Shown here one piece after another: positions 17,220-27,482 of a stretch of DNA of 62,990 nucleotides. The stretch comes from Tenebrionibacter intestinalis (lineage in GTDB: Bacteria > Pseudomonadota > Gammaproteobacteria > Enterobacterales > Enterobacteriaceae), in assembly GCF_016632365.1 (NCBI RefSeq), contig NZ_JAEPBH010000025.1:1-62990 (forward strand), given 5' to 3'. Within the stretch, counting starts at the first letter, position 1. Each line of letters begins with the position of its first letter. Under the pieces are notes generated by a model that ran no database searches, was not told the origin of the DNA, and was given only the letters and a program-made list of their open reading frames with translations. The position numbers were made by a program, and so were the translations under genes.

Positions 17220-18128
17220 ATGGACCAGAAACGACTTACTCACCTGCGCCAGCTTGAGATAGAAAGCATCCATATTATCCGCGAGGTTGCGGCGGAATTC
17301 GCTAATCCGGTCATGCTGTACTCCATCGGCAAAGACTCCTCGGTCATGCTGCATCTGGCCCGTAAGGCGTTTTTTCCCGGTTCGCTGCCGTTTCCGCTGT
17401 TGCATGTGGATACGGGCTGGAAATTTCGTGAAATGTACGCCTTTCGCGACCGCACGGTAAAAGCGTATGGCTGTGAGCTATTGGTACACCGTAACCCTGA
17501 GGGCGTGGCGATGGGGATTAACCCGTTCACACACGGCAGCGCCAAACACACCGATATTATGAAAACCGAAGGTCTGAAGCAGGCGCTGAACAAGTATGGT
17601 TTTGATGCGGCCTTCGGCGGCGCGCGGCGCGATGAAGAGAAATCGCGCGCAAAAGAGCGTATCTACTCCTTTCGCGACCGCTTTCACCGCTGGGATCCGA
17701 AAAATCAGCGTCCGGAGCTGTGGCATAACTATAACGGCCAGATCAATAAAGGCGAAAACATACGCGTATTTCCGCTCAGCAACTGGACTGAGCTGGATAT
17801 CTGGCAATATATCTATCTGGAAAAAATCGATATCGTGCCGCTGTATCTTGCTGCTGAGCGCCCGGTGCTGGAGCGCGACGGCATGTTGATGATGGTTGAT
17901 GACGACCGTATCAATTTGCATCCGGGCGAAGTAATTAAACGGCGCCAGGTTCGTTTTCGCACCCTCGGCTGCTGGCCGCTGACTGGCGCAGTGGAGTCGG
18001 GCGCGAAGACGCTGGCGGAGATTATCGAAGAAATGCTGGTCTCCACCACCAGCGAACGCCAGGGGCGCGTTATCGATCGCGACCAGTCCGGCTCAATGGA
18101 GCTGAAAAAACGCCAGGGTTATTTCTGA
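17220..18128 (+). CDS. cysD: Sulfate adenylyltransferase subunit 2
   Basis: A 302-residue catalytic subunit of ATP sulfurylase, which makes adenylyl sulfate from sulfate and ATP. The PP-loop of N-type ATP pyrophosphatases is seen as [18 protein letters not shown] (about residues 35-52), with conserved [16 protein letters not shown] and [11 protein letters not shown] further on. Length equals E. coli CysD. First gene of cysDNC, 11 bases before cysN, under CysB control in enterics. Confidence 0.98.
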   Translation: MDQKRLTHLRQLEIESIHIIREVAAEFANPVMLYSIGKDSSVMLHLARKAFFPGSLPFPLLHVDTGWKFREMYAFRDRTVKAYGCELLVHRNPEGVAMGINPFTHGSAKHTDIMKTEGLKQALNKYGFDAAFGGARRDEEKSRAKERIYSFRDRFHRWDPKNQRPELWHNYNGQINKGENIRVFPLSNWTELDIWQYIYLEKIDIVPLYLAAERPVLERDGMLMMVDDDRINLHPGEVIKRRQVRFRTLGCWPLTGAVESGAKTLAEIIEEMLVSTTSERQGRVIDRDQSGSMELKKRQGYF

Positions 18129-18139
18129 GGAGCCGCCGG

Positions 18140-19576
18140 ATGAATACGATTATTGCACAACAGATTGCCGACCAGGGCGGCGTAGAAGCCTGGTTACATG
18201 CCCAACAGCACAAAAGCCTGCTGCGCTTACTGACCTGCGGCAGCGTGGACGACGGTAAAAGCACGCTTATTGGCCGCCTGCTGCACGATACGCGGCAGAT
18301 ATACGAAGACCAGCTCTCATCGCTGCATAACGACAGCAAGCGCCACGGCACACAGGGCGAAAAGCTGGATTTGGCGCTGCTGGTGGACGGCCTACAGGCT
18401 GAACGCGAGCAGGGCATCACTATCGATGTGGCCTATCGCTATTTCTCCACTGAAAAACGCAAATTCATTATTGCCGACACGCCAGGGCATGAGCAGTATA
18501 CCCGTAACATGGCGACCGGCGCCTCCACCTGCGATTTAGCTATTCTGCTGATGGACGCGCGTAAAGGCGTGCTGGATCAAACCCGCCGCCACAGTTTTAT
18601 TTCCACCCTGTTGGGTATCCGCCACCTGGTCGTGGCGGTCAATAAAATGGATCTGGTGGCGTTTTCGCAGGACCGTTTTGAAGAAATTAAGCAGGCCTGT
18701 CTCACCTTTGCCGCACAGCTTCCGGGCGCGCTGGATATCCGTTTTGTGCCGCTGTCAGCGCTGGAAGGCGATAATGTCGCCTCCCGAAGCGCCAGTATGC
18801 CGTGGTATAGCGGCCCAACGCTGCTGGAAATGCTGGAAACCGTAGAGGTCCAGCGTGTGGCGGCGCGCCAGCCGTTGCGTTTCCCTGTGCAGTATGTGAG
18901 CCGTCCGAACCTTGATTTTCGCGGTTATGCGGGCACCGTTGCCTCCGGGCAGGTGCGCGTGGGCGAACGTGTGAAGGCGCTGCCATCGGGCATAGAGACC
19001 CGCGTGGCGCGTATCGTTACGTTTGACGGCGATCTGCGTGAGGCCGCTGCTGGCGAAGCGGTGACGCTGGTGCTCAGAGACGAAATTGATATTAGCCGCG
19101 GCGACCTGCTGGTCAGCGCCGCAAGCGACGTGACGGTGGCGCAACGTGCCGATGTGGATGTGGTATGGATGACCGAGCGGCCGTTACAGCCAGGCCAGCG
19201 CTATGATATTAAAATCGCCGGTAAAAAAACCTGCGTTAGCGTGGATGCGATTGTTCATCAGGTGGATATCAATACGCTGGAAACCCACAGCGCCAGCGGC
19301 CTGCCGCTCAACGGTATCGGCCTGGTGACGCTAACGTTTGATGAACCGCTGGCGTTGGACCGTTACCGGGAAAATCCTGTCACCGGCGGGCTTATTTTTA
19401 TTGATCGCCTGAGCAACGTAACCGTGGGCGCCGGTATGGTGCGCGAGGCGCGCGAGGCGCAGGTCGCAGCGCAGGAGGCGCCTTTGTCATATAGCGCATT
19501 TGAACTGGAGCTGAACGCGCTAATACGTCGCCATTTTCCGCACTGGAATGCGCGTAATTTGCAGGGTTCGAGCTGA
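18140..19576 (+). CDS. cysN: Sulfate adenylyltransferase subunit 1 (GTPase)
   Basis: A 478-residue EF-Tu-like GTPase that couples GTP hydrolysis to sulfate adenylation by CysD. G1 [15 protein letters not shown] (about 34-48), G3 [13 protein letters not shown] and G4 NKMD are intact, followed by two beta-barrel domains. Length is close to the E. coli protein (475), with the difference in the variable C-terminal linker ([16 protein letters not shown]). Its stop overlaps the cysC ATG (TGATG). Confidence 0.98.
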   Translation: MNTIIAQQIADQGGVEAWLHAQQHKSLLRLLTCGSVDDGKSTLIGRLLHDTRQIYEDQLSSLHNDSKRHGTQGEKLDLALLVDGLQAEREQGITIDVAYRYFSTEKRKFIIADTPGHEQYTRNMATGASTCDLAILLMDARKGVLDQTRRHSFISTLLGIRHLVVAVNKMDLVAFSQDRFEEIKQACLTFAAQLPGALDIRFVPLSALEGDNVASRSASMPWYSGPTLLEMLETVEVQRVAARQPLRFPVQYVSRPNLDFRGYAGTVASGQVRVGERVKALPSGIETRVARIVTFDGDLREAAAGEAVTLVLRDEIDISRGDLLVSAASDVTVAQRADVDVVWMTERPLQPGQRYDIKIAGKKTCVSVDAIVHQVDINTLETHSASGLPLNGIGLVTLTFDEPLALDRYRENPVTGGLIFIDRLSNVTVGAGMVREAREAQVAAQEAPLSYSAFELELNALIRRHFPHWNARNLQGSS

Positions 19577-20181
19577 TGGCGTTACATGATGAAAATATTG
19601 TCTGGCACACGCATCCGGTGACCCGAAAAAAGCGTGAGCGACTGCACGGCCATCGCGGTGCGGTATTGTGGTTTACCGGGCTTTCCGGTTCGGGGAAATC
19701 CACCGTTGCGGGCGCGCTGGAAGACGCGTTGCATGCGCTGGGCGTAAGCACTTATCTACTGGATGGCGATAATGTGCGTCATGGCTTGTGCCGTGATTTG
19801 CGCTTTAGCGATGACGATCGCCGCGAGAATATCCGCCGCGTTGGCGAAGTGGCAAAGCTGATGGTAGAAGCCGGCCTTGTGGTGCTTACCGCATTCATTT
19901 CGCCTCATCGTGCTGAACGCGAAATGGTACGCGCGCTGGTAGGCGATGGGCGATTTATTGAAGTTTTTGTCGATACGCCGCTGGCGGTGTGTGAAGGACG
20001 CGATCCCAAAGGGCTATATAAAAAAGCGCGGGCCGGGGAGCTTTGTCATTTCACCGGCATTGACGCCGTTTATGAAGCGCCGGAAAACCCGGAAATTCGC
20101 CTTGATGGCGAACAATTGGTAACAAATTTGACCGGACAATTATTAGATCTGTTGCGCCGGGACGATATCATCAAATTCTGA
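19576..20181 (+). CDS. cysC: Adenylylsulfate kinase
   Basis: A 201-residue APS kinase, producing PAPS for CysH. The P-loop [15 protein letters not shown] is near residue 36, then [17 protein letters not shown] (APS binding) and [13 protein letters not shown]. Length equals E. coli CysC. Last gene of the cysDNC operon; a GC-rich hairpin follows 10 bases after the stop. Confidence 0.98.
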   Translation: MALHDENIVWHTHPVTRKKRERLHGHRGAVLWFTGLSGSGKSTVAGALEDALHALGVSTYLLDGDNVRHGLCRDLRFSDDDRRENIRRVGEVAKLMVEAGLVVLTAFISPHRAEREMVRALVGDGRFIEVFVDTPLAVCEGRDPKGLYKKARAGELCHFTGIDAVYEAPENPEIRLDGEQLVTNLTGQLLDLLRRDDIIKF

Positions 20182-20190
20182 AGACGGCGT

Positions 20191-20214
20191 CGGGCAGGCT
20201 GCAAGGCCTGCCCG
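20191..20214 (+). terminator. Hairpin after cysC
   Basis: CGGGCAGGC pairs with GCCTGCCCG around a short loop. No long T tract follows (CTCGGTTTAC), so termination may be partial and ygbE could be read from the cysDNC transcript. Confidence 0.5.
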
Positions 20215-20234
20215 CTCGGTTTACAGGATTTGAT

Positions 20235-20558
20235 ATGCGCAACAGCCCCCAACTCTTTACAACCCCGCCTGCGACGTTGCCGGACAGGGAGGATACCGCC
20301 TGGTCCCTCTCCGGCGGGCTTATTGGTTTTGCTGCATGGATGCTGGCGCTCGGTTTCCCCTTCTTTGTCTATGGCGCTAATACGCTGTTTTTCTTTTTGT
20401 ATACGTGGCCGTTTTTTCTGGCGCTGCTGCCGGTCGCTTTAGTAACCGGCGTTGCGCTGCATTCGCTGCTTGAGCGCCGCCTGCTGCTAAGCTTTATTGT
20501 GACACTCTCAGGCGTTAGCGCCATGTTCGGCGCGCTTTTGCTCTGGCTGATGAACTGA
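20235..20558 (+). CDS. ygbE: Inner-membrane protein YgbE (DUF3561)
   Basis: A 107-residue protein with three hydrophobic segments (SLSGGLIGFAAWMLALGFPF, NTLFFFLYTWPFFLALLPVA and LSFIVTLSGVSAMFGALLLW). It matches E. coli YgbE in size and position directly between cysC and ftsB. Function unknown. The small size and the three helices suggest an integral inner-membrane protein. Confidence 0.85.
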   Translation: MRNSPQLFTTPPATLPDREDTAWSLSGGLIGFAAWMLALGFPFFVYGANTLFFFLYTWPFFLALLPVALVTGVALHSLLERRLLLSFIVTLSGVSAMFGALLLWLMN

Positions 20559-20724
20559 CATACTTCAAAGCGTAACAGACTATACATATTCTTTGCCGCA
20601 GGCACAGAGTGCGCATCCTTGCGTATTATGTGGTAAATTCTGCCGCACTTTCTTGAATGAATCAGGCCTGGTAGCGTCTCATGACACGTTATGGGATGAT
20701 GGCGCCGTTTGATCCGGGGGCGAA

Positions 20725-21036
20725 ATGGGTAAACTAACGCTGCTGTTACTGGTTTTGCTGGGCTGGCTCCAGTATTCGCTGTGGTTTGGCAAAAACGGGG
20801 TTCATGATTATACGCGCGTAAGCGAAGATGTTCAGGCACAGCAGGCAACCAATGCCAAACTCAGGTTACGCAATGACCAACTGTTTGCTGAAATCGACGA
20901 TCTGAACGGCGGCCTTGAGGCGATTGAAGAGCGCGCGCGCGATGAGCTGAGCATGATCAGACCGGGTGAGACTTTCTATCGTCTGGTGCCTGATTCCTCT
21001 AAGCGGAACTGGCGTTCAGGACAGAATAATCCATAA
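20725..21036 (+). CDS. ftsB: Cell division protein FtsB
   Basis: A 103-residue bitopic division protein: a short cytoplasmic N-terminus, one membrane segment ([19 protein letters not shown], residues 3-21) and a periplasmic coiled coil (about 30-70; [20 protein letters not shown]). FtsB forms a trimeric complex with FtsL and FtsQ that activates FtsWI septal peptidoglycan synthesis. Length equals E. coli FtsB. GGGGG precedes ATG 20725 at good spacing. The 166-base gap from ygbE probably holds its promoter. Confidence 0.96.
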   Translation: MGKLTLLLLVLLGWLQYSLWFGKNGVHDYTRVSEDVQAQQATNAKLRLRNDQLFAEIDDLNGGLEAIEERARDELSMIRPGETFYRLVPDSSKRNWRSGQNNP

Positions 21037-21057
21037 AACAGATTTGAGCTTGTGCAG

Positions 21058-21768
21058 ATGTCAGAACACTTCAGGGAGGTTATCGCCGTGGTGCCGGCCG
21101 CCGGAACAGGCAGCCGTATGCAGGCGCAATGCCCCAAACAATACCTCACCATTGGTGATAAAACGATCCTGGAACACGCCGTTTCAGCGCTGCTGCGCCA
21201 CCGGCGCGTCAGTAAAGTGATTGTGGCTATCAGCCCGGAAGATACCCGGTTTGACGCGCTGGCGCTGGCGAAACACCCGCAGGTGCTGAAGGTGACTGGC
21301 GGCGCGCAACGCGCGGATTCGGTGCTGGCTGGCCTTAACGCCGCCGGCAACGCCGACTGGGTGCTGGTGCATGATGCCGCACGCCCCTGCCTGCACCCTG
21401 ACGATCTCTGTCGCCTGCTGGCTATTGCCGATCACAGCGAGGTTGGCGGCATACTGGCAAGCCCGGTGCGCGACACCATGAAGCGCGGCGAGCCCGGTTT
21501 ATCGTGCATTGCCCACACCGTGGCGCGCGACGATCTGTGGCATGCCCTTACCCCGCAATTCTTTCCGCTGAAACTTCTGCGCGAGTGTCTGAGCCGCTCG
21601 CTGGCTGAAGGCGCGCTCATTACCGACGAAGCCTCTGCGCTGGAACACTGCGGATTTCATCCCCTTCTCGTTAGCGCCCGGGCGGACAACATTAAAGTAA
21701 CGCGCCCGGAAGATCTGGCGCTGGCAGCTTTTTATCTGACCCGGTTACCCAAAACGGAGAATAATTGA
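21058..21768 (+). CDS. ispD: 2-C-methyl-D-erythritol 4-phosphate cytidylyltransferase
   Basis: A 236-residue nucleotidyltransferase of the MEP isoprenoid pathway that makes CDP-methylerythritol. The CTP-binding loop [19 protein letters not shown] lies near residue 12, with VHDAARPCL and KVTRPEDL further on. ATG 21058 is favoured over GTG 21052 because GAG at 21047 sits 8 bases before it. Its stop TGA overlaps the ispF start (TGATG at 21766-21770). Both enzymes act in the same pathway and are co-translated. Confidence 0.97.
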   Translation: MSEHFREVIAVVPAAGTGSRMQAQCPKQYLTIGDKTILEHAVSALLRHRRVSKVIVAISPEDTRFDALALAKHPQVLKVTGGAQRADSVLAGLNAAGNADWVLVHDAARPCLHPDDLCRLLAIADHSEVGGILASPVRDTMKRGEPGLSCIAHTVARDDLWHALTPQFFPLKLLRECLSRSLAEGALITDEASALEHCGFHPLLVSARADNIKVTRPEDLALAAFYLTRLPKTENN

Positions 21769-22247
21769 TGCGAATCGGACACGGTTTCGACGTTCATGCT
21801 TTTGACGGCGAAGGCCCGATTGTTATCGGCGGCGTGCGTATCCCTTTTGAAAAAGGGTTGCTGGCGCATTCTGACGGCGACGTGGCGCTGCATGCGCTTA
21901 CTGATGCGCTGCTGGGCGCGGCGGCGCTGGGGGATATCGGTAAACTTTTCCCGGATACCGACCCGGCGTTTAAAGGCGCCGACAGCCGTGCGCTGTTGCG
22001 TGAGGCATGGCGTCGTATTTGTGAGAAAGGTTACCGCCTGGGCAACGTTGATGTGACGATTATCGCTCAGGCGCCGAAGATGGCGCCGCATATCCCGCAG
22101 ATGCGCGTATTTATCGCTGAAGATCTCGGCTGCCATATGGATGACGTCAATGTGAAAGCCACGACGACGGAAAAGCTTGGCTTTACCGGTCGCGGCGAAG
22201 GCATCGCCGCTCAAGCGGTGGCGCTGCTGATTAAGGTTAATGCATGA
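21768..22247 (+). CDS. ispF: 2-C-methyl-D-erythritol 2,4-cyclodiphosphate synthase
   Basis: A 159-residue trimeric enzyme that cyclises CDP-ME 2-phosphate. The zinc ligands appear in GHGFDVHAF (D8, H10) and the later [20 protein letters not shown] (His ligand). ATG 21768 starts within the ispD stop codon. The end overlaps the truD ATG by four bases (ATGA at 22244-22247), so ispD, ispF and truD form a tightly packed unit. Confidence 0.97.
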   Translation: MRIGHGFDVHAFDGEGPIVIGGVRIPFEKGLLAHSDGDVALHALTDALLGAAALGDIGKLFPDTDPAFKGADSRALLREAWRRICEKGYRLGNVDVTIIAQAPKMAPHIPQMRVFIAEDLGCHMDDVNVKATTTEKLGFTGRGEGIAAQAVALLIKVNA

Positions 22248-23290
22248 TGGATGGGCAAACGCTTACCTGGCTGCATGGCCAGCCACAGTCTTGCGGAGTG
22301 CTAAAGGCCAATCCGGAAGATTTTGTCGTCACCGAAGACCTGGGATTCGGCCCGGATGGAGAAGGCGAGCACCTGTTGGTGCGTATTCTGAAAAGAGGCT
22401 GTAATACACGGTTTGTGGCCGATGCGCTGGCGAAGTTTTTGAAAGTACACGCCCGTGAAGTCAGTTTTGCCGGGCAGAAAGACAAACATGCGGTCGCTGA
22501 GCAGTGGTTTTGCGTGCGCCTGCCGGGCAACGCGATGCCGGATATGGGCCGCTTTGAGCTTGAGGGCTGCCAGGTGCTTGAGTACGCGCGCCATCGCCGC
22601 AAACTGCGCCCCGGCGCGCTGAAGGGCAACCGCTTTACGCTGGTGCTGCGCGAAATTACGCACCGCGAGGACGTGCAGGCGCGTCTTGACAAGGTGCTGC
22701 GTCAGGGGGTGCCAAATTATTTCGGCAGCCAGCGTTTTGGCATCGGCGGCAGTAATCTGAGCCAGGCGCGGGCGTGGGCGCAGAGCGACAGGCCGGTGCG
22801 CGATCGCGCAAAGCGCAGCTTTTGGCTTTCCGCTGCCCGCAGCGCGTTATTTAATCAGCAGGTTAGCGAACGCCTGAAAAAAGCGGACTTTAACCAGGTG
22901 ATAGAGGGCGACGCGCTGCAACTGGCGGGCCGGGGAAGCTGGTTTGTCGCCGATAACCGGGAGCTGGCGTCGCTCCAGCCTCGGGTCGACAGCGGCGAGC
23001 TGATGATTACTGCGGCGCTGCCGGGCTGCGGCGACTGGGGAAGCAAGGGCCAGGCGCTGGCGTTTGAGCAGCAGACGCTGGCGCATGAGGCGGATTTGCA
23101 GGCGCTGTTGGCGCGCGAGCGGGTTGAGGCGGCGCGGCGGGCGATGTTGCTGTATCCTGCCGAGCTAACATGGAGCTGGTGGGATGATGTGACGCTGGAG
23201 GCCAGTTTCTGGCTACCCGCAGGCAGTTTCGCCACAAGCGTAGTCCGGGAAGTAATCAATACAGGTGATTATGCGAATATTGCTGAGTAA
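22244..23290 (+). CDS. truD: tRNA pseudouridine(13) synthase
   Basis: A 348-residue enzyme that isomerises uridine 13 in tRNA-Glu. The catalytic Asp lies in [15 protein letters not shown] (about residue 80). The family motif NYFGSQRFG (about 156) and the inserted TRUD domain are present. Length agrees with E. coli TruD (349). The 3' end overlaps the surE start by 20 bases. Confidence 0.97.
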   Translation: MMDGQTLTWLHGQPQSCGVLKANPEDFVVTEDLGFGPDGEGEHLLVRILKRGCNTRFVADALAKFLKVHAREVSFAGQKDKHAVAEQWFCVRLPGNAMPDMGRFELEGCQVLEYARHRRKLRPGALKGNRFTLVLREITHREDVQARLDKVLRQGVPNYFGSQRFGIGGSNLSQARAWAQSDRPVRDRAKRSFWLSAARSALFNQQVSERLKKADFNQVIEGDALQLAGRGSWFVADNRELASLQPRVDSGELMITAALPGCGDWGSKGQALAFEQQTLAHEADLQALLARERVEAARRAMLLYPAELTWSWWDDVTLEASFWLPAGSFATSVVREVINTGDYANIAE

Positions 23291-24032
23291 CGATGATGGT
23301 ATTCATGCGCCGGGTATTCAGACGCTGGCGAAAGCGCTGCGTGAATTCGCCGGGGTTCAGATCGTTGCTCCCGATCGTAACCGCAGCGGCGCGTCAAATT
23401 CGTTAACGCTGGAATCCTCACTGCGGACGTTTAGCTACCCTAATGGCGATATTGCCGTACAGATGGGGACGCCAACCGATTGTGTCTATCTGGGCGTCAA
23501 TGCGCTTATGCGTCCGCGCCCGGACGTGGTTGTTTCCGGCATTAACGCCGGCGCTAATCTGGGCGATGACGTTATCTATTCCGGCACTGTGGCGGCAGCG
23601 ATGGAGGGCCGTCATCTGGGATTTCCTGCGCTGGCGGTATCGCTCGATGGCCATGAACATTATGACACCGCGGCTGCGGTGACCTGCGCTATGTTGCGGG
23701 CGCTTAGCCGCGAACCGCTGCGTACCGGACGTATTCTGAACGTTAACGTACCCGATCTGCCGCTAAGCGAGATCAAAGGTTGGCGCGTGACTCGCTGCGG
23801 CAGCCGTCATCCGGCAGATCAAGTTATCGCCCAGCAGGATCCGCGTGGCAACACGATCTACTGGATTGGCCCGCCAGGCGAAAAGCACGATGCCGGACCG
23901 GACACGGATTTTGCCGCCGTTGAGCAGGGCTACGTTTCTGTGACGCCGCTACAGGTCGATTTGACCGCCTACAGCGCCCATGATGTTGTCAGCGCCTGGC
24001 TTGCCAGAACCGGGATGGAGCAGGCATGGTAA
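23271..24032 (+). CDS. surE: 5'/3'-nucleotidase SurE
   Basis: A 253-residue metal-dependent nucleoside-monophosphate phosphatase used in stationary-phase survival. Metal-binding LSNDDG (D8, D9) and the [10 protein letters not shown] and [19 protein letters not shown] motifs are intact. ATG 23271 gives exactly the E. coli length; the upstream GTG at 23265 is less likely. It starts inside truD and overlaps the pcm ATG by 7 bases. Confidence 0.97.
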   Translation: MRILLSNDDGIHAPGIQTLAKALREFAGVQIVAPDRNRSGASNSLTLESSLRTFSYPNGDIAVQMGTPTDCVYLGVNALMRPRPDVVVSGINAGANLGDDVIYSGTVAAAMEGRHLGFPALAVSLDGHEHYDTAAAVTCAMLRALSREPLRTGRILNVNVPDLPLSEIKGWRVTRCGSRHPADQVIAQQDPRGNTIYWIGPPGEKHDAGPDTDFAAVEQGYVSVTPLQVDLTAYSAHDVVSAWLARTGMEQAW

Positions 24033-24652
24033 GCAGGCGTATTCAAAAATTGCTCGATAAACTCAAAGAACAGGGGATTCGCGATGAGCGCGTGCTTAAC
24101 GCGATCGCGTGGGTTCCGCGTGAGAAATTTGTGGACGAGGCCTTTGAGCACAAGGCCTGGGAAAATGTGGCGCTGCCAATAGGCTCCGGACAAACCATTT
24201 CTCAGCCGTATATGGTTGCGCGCATGACGGAGCTGCTTGAGCTTAATCATGAATCACGCGTGCTGGAGATTGGCACTGGCTCGGGCTACCAGACGGCGAT
24301 TCTGGCGCATCTGGTGCGCCACGTGTGCTCAGTCGAACGCATTAAGGGATTGCAGTGGCAGGCGCGTCGCCGTCTTAAACAGCTTGATCTGCATAATATT
24401 TCAACCCGTCACGGCGATGGCTGGCAGGGTTGGCAGGCACGCGCTCCATTTGACGCTATTATTGTGACGGCGGCGCCGCCTGAAATCCCGGCGGCGTTGC
24501 TGACGCAACTTGATGAGGGAGGCGTTCTGGTTTTGCCGGTAGGCGTTGAGCGCCAGTTTCTCAAGCGGGTGCGCCGCCGGTCGGGTGAATATCTCATTGA
24601 CACTGTTGAAGCCGTACGTTTTGTACCTCTGGTACAAGGCGAGCTGGCTTAA
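24026..24652 (+). CDS. pcm: Protein-L-isoaspartate O-methyltransferase
   Basis: A 208-residue SAM-dependent repair enzyme for isoaspartyl residues in aged proteins. The VPREKFVD and [13 protein letters not shown] motifs, the SAM-binding [19 protein letters not shown] (about 77-95) and the C-terminal [12 protein letters not shown] match E. coli Pcm, with identical length. The start overlaps surE by 7 bases. In enterics surE-pcm precede nlpD-rpoS, and all serve stationary-phase survival. Confidence 0.97.
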   Translation: MVSRRIQKLLDKLKEQGIRDERVLNAIAWVPREKFVDEAFEHKAWENVALPIGSGQTISQPYMVARMTELLELNHESRVLEIGTGSGYQTAILAHLVRHVCSVERIKGLQWQARRRLKQLDLHNISTRHGDGWQGWQARAPFDAIIVTAAPPEIPAALLTQLDEGGVLVLPVGVERQFLKRVRRRSGEYLIDTVEAVRFVPLVQGELA

Positions 24653-24948
24653 GTCCTGGAAATATCCTGTTTTCATCCAGCCGGCATAGCGCAATTATAC
24701 TTGCGCTTATGGCGATGTCTGAGGACAGGCCAGAATGACCTGGTGGCAACTTTACCGACGCGTTTTGCGCTGCAGGGACGGTAGTGTGGCCATCTGTCAG
24801 TGAACTTGCCGATAAGCGGGCGCTCTGCTGGCGCAGACTAACCCGACCACGCCGCAGCCCTGTAAGGGGAGATTCAGGGATGGACAGGCCTTAACGTACC
24901 TGAAATCAAAGCAATAAAAGTAAATCAGTTTTCATTCCTGGGGGATCA
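24653..24948 (+). promoter_or_regulatory. pcm-nlpD intergenic region
   Basis: About 300 bases with no gene. In E. coli the nlpD promoters lie in the corresponding gap; a ribosome site GGGGG (24940) precedes ATG 24949. No terminator or small RNA is recognised. Confidence 0.4.
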
Positions 24949-26058
24949 ATGAGCGCGGGAAGCCCGAATTTTACTTTACGTCGCCTGGCGACGTTATCGC
25001 TGGTAAGCCTGTGGCTTGCCGGTTGTTCCAGCAATAATACGCAGGCGCCGATAAGCGTTGTGGGTGAGGGGAGCGATGAGGGCGGCGGCGGAATGCTGGT
25101 GACTCAGCCGCCGCCAGTACAGAGCCCGTCGCAGCAAAATCCTGTGCTACAACAGCCGCAGATTCAGCCTGCGCAGCCGGTTCAGACATCGCAGCCGACG
25201 GCAGTACAGCCGGTACAGATTCAAAATGGCCGGATTGTTTATAACCGTAGCTACGGGGATATTCCAAAAGGCAGCTATACCGGCGGCGATACTTATACCG
25301 TTAAGCACGGCGATACGCTGTTCTATATTGCCTGGATTACCGGCAATGATTTTCGCGACCTGGCGCAGCGTAATGCTATTGCTGCGCCCTATAACCTGTC
25401 TGTGGGCCAGAGGCTGCAGGTCGGAAACGCTTCCGGAGGGCCGATTACCGGCGAAAACGCCATCACTCAGGCCGATGCCTCGGCCCAGGGCGTCACGGCT
25501 GCACAAAATCCGAATACAGTAGTTGCGTCTAAACTAACAATTACGTATTCTGAGGATTCGGGTAAACAGAGTGCTAATAAGATGTTGCCTGGAAACCAAA
25601 GCGTCGGCAGCGTTGCCGCTCCCGTTACGGCTCCAGCAACAGGCACAGCCGAACCGACTGTCAGTAGTACGTCGACCAGTTCGCCGATTTCAACCTGGCG
25701 CTGGCCGACGAGCGGCAAAATTATCGAGAACTTTTCTGCTGCTGAAGGCGGCAATAAGGGGATTGATATCGCAGGAACGAAGGGCCAGGCTATTACCGCT
25801 ACCGCCGATGGGCGCGTAGTTTATGCTGGCAACGCCCTGCGCGGTTACGGAAATCTGATTATCGTCAAACATAATGACGACTACCTGAGCGCCTACGCCC
25901 ATAACGACACTATGCTGGTCCGGGAGCAACAAGAAGTTAAGGCGGGGCAGAAAATAGCTACTATGGGTAGCACCGGAACCAGTTCTACACGTTTGCACTT
26001 TGAGATTCGTTACAAGGGGAAATCCGTAAACCCGCTGCGTTACTTACCGCAGCGATAA
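24949..26058 (+). CDS. nlpD: Murein hydrolase activator NlpD
   Basis: A 369-residue outer-membrane lipoprotein that activates the septal amidase AmiC. The lipobox WLAGC places the lipidated Cys at residue 26. A Gln/Pro-rich linker (about 50-95) is followed by a LysM domain (about 114-159; [16 protein letters not shown]) and a degenerate M23/LytM domain (about 250-365). In that domain the first metal-binding His is replaced ([10 protein letters not shown]), as in other activator-type LytM factors. Known: in E. coli the main rpoS promoter lies inside nlpD, so the sequence is also regulatory for rpoS. Confidence 0.96.
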   Translation: MSAGSPNFTLRRLATLSLVSLWLAGCSSNNTQAPISVVGEGSDEGGGGMLVTQPPPVQSPSQQNPVLQQPQIQPAQPVQTSQPTAVQPVQIQNGRIVYNRSYGDIPKGSYTGGDTYTVKHGDTLFYIAWITGNDFRDLAQRNAIAAPYNLSVGQRLQVGNASGGPITGENAITQADASAQGVTAAQNPNTVVASKLTITYSEDSGKQSANKMLPGNQSVGSVAAPVTAPATGTAEPTVSSTSTSSPISTWRWPTSGKIIENFSAAEGGNKGIDIAGTKGQAITATADGRVVYAGNALRGYGNLIIVKHNDDYLSAYAHNDTMLVREQQEVKAGQKIATMGSTGTSSTRLHFEIRYKGKSVNPLRYLPQR

Positions 26059-26238
26059 CATCGGCGAAAACCCAGTATAACCCCCCGTTCAGACCGCACC
26101 AGGAAGGCAGCGGAGTTAATCCCGACAGTCTGGCAATCCAGAGCGTCGGGATAACGACAGCAGCAGAGTTTTGCTGTGCCCTGAAAGGTGTTGCTTATGC
26201 GGGTGCTGCGCCCAGGGATCACGGGTAGGAGTCACCTT

Positions 26239-27231
26239 ATGAGTCAGAATACGCTGAAAGTTCATGATTTAAATGAAGATGCGGAATTTGATGAGAACGG
26301 AGTGGAAGCTTTTGATGAAAAAGCTTTGGTTGAAGAAGAGCCCAGTGATATCGACCTTGCAGAAGAAGAGTTGTTATCACAGGGCGCTGCGCAACGCGTC
26401 CTTGATGCAACCCAGCTTTATCTGGGGGAGATTGGTTATTCTCCACTGCTGACGGCGGAAGAAGAGGTTCATTTTGCCCGGCGTGCGTTGCGCGGCGACG
26501 TTTCGTCCCGCAAACGCATGATTGAAAGCAACCTGCGTCTGGTGGTGAAAATCGCCCGCCGCTACAGCAACCGCGGCCTGGCGTTGCTGGATCTGATTGA
26601 AGAAGGCAATCTGGGCCTGATTCGCGCGGTAGAAAAGTTTGACCCGGAGCGCGGGTTTCGCTTTTCAACCTATGCGACATGGTGGATTCGCCAGACTATC
26701 GAACGGGCTATTATGAACCAGACCCGTACGATCCGTTTGCCTATCCACATCGTTAAAGAGCTGAATGTGTACCTTCGAACGGCCCGCGAGCTTTCTCATA
26801 AGCTGGATCACGAGCCCAGCGCTGAAGAAATTGCTGAAAAGCTGGATAAACCGGTGGATGACGTCAGCCGAATGCTGCGCCTGAATGAGCGCATCACATC
26901 GGTTGATACGCCGCTGGGCGGAGATTCTGAAAAAGCGCTGCTGGATATTCTGGCAGATGAAAAAGACAACGGCCCGGAAGATACCACTCAGGACGACGAT
27001 ATGAAGCAGAGTATCGTCAAATGGCTGTTCGAACTGAACGCCAAGCAGCGCGAAGTGCTGGCGCGTCGCTTTGGCCTGCTGGGTTATGAAGCGGCAACGC
27101 TTGAAGACGTAGGGCGTGAAATTGGCCTGACCCGTGAAAGGGTACGTCAGATTCAGGTCGAAGGGCTACGCCGTTTGCGTGAGATCCTTCAAACCCAGGG
27201 GCTGAGCATTGAAGCGCTGTTTCGTGGTTAA
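26239..27231 (+). CDS. rpoS: RNA polymerase sigma factor RpoS (sigma-38)
   Basis: A 330-residue stationary-phase sigma factor. Region 1.2 begins near [14 protein letters not shown], region 2 has the core-binding [20 protein letters not shown] and -10 recognition [17 protein letters not shown], and region 4 ends with [20 protein letters not shown]. Length equals E. coli RpoS. ATG 26239 ([10 protein letters not shown]) follows TAGGAG; the frame extends upstream but the family start is clear. The 180-base gap after nlpD contains the 3' part of the leader, which in enterics folds over the start and is opened by Hfq with DsrA, RprA and ArcZ. IraP, encoded at 53890, blocks its turnover. Confidence 0.98.
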   Translation: MSQNTLKVHDLNEDAEFDENGVEAFDEKALVEEEPSDIDLAEEELLSQGAAQRVLDATQLYLGEIGYSPLLTAEEEVHFARRALRGDVSSRKRMIESNLRLVVKIARRYSNRGLALLDLIEEGNLGLIRAVEKFDPERGFRFSTYATWWIRQTIERAIMNQTRTIRLPIHIVKELNVYLRTARELSHKLDHEPSAEEIAEKLDKPVDDVSRMLRLNERITSVDTPLGGDSEKALLDILADEKDNGPEDTTQDDDMKQSIVKWLFELNAKQREVLARRFGLLGYEAATLEDVGREIGLTRERVRQIQVEGLRRLREILQTQGLSIEALFRG

Positions 27232-27249
27232 GCGTTTTGTTTAAACAGA

Positions 27250-27277
27250 AATACCTCCCGCCGGGAGGTATTTTTTT
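27250..27277 (+). terminator. rpoS terminator
   Basis: ATACCTCCC (27251-27259) pairs with GGGAGGTAT (27263-27271) over a 3-base loop, followed by seven T. A classic intrinsic terminator 18 bases after the rpoS stop. Confidence 0.92.
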
Positions 27278-27482
27278 GCTCGCTTTATGTCGCTATGACA
27301 GCGTTAATGTCTTCCCGCCGCAGGCAGAGAGCCTTTTATTGCCCGCATCAACCTGAGCGCAGCAGCCATGACCGCTGTATAACCATAAGCCTTAGCGCAG
27401 CCAGCCGTTAAATTTTACCACTCTGTTTTCAGCGGGTTAGCCAAAGTCAGCCGCGCAAGCGTCTCCGGCTGGCTTTTGTAGG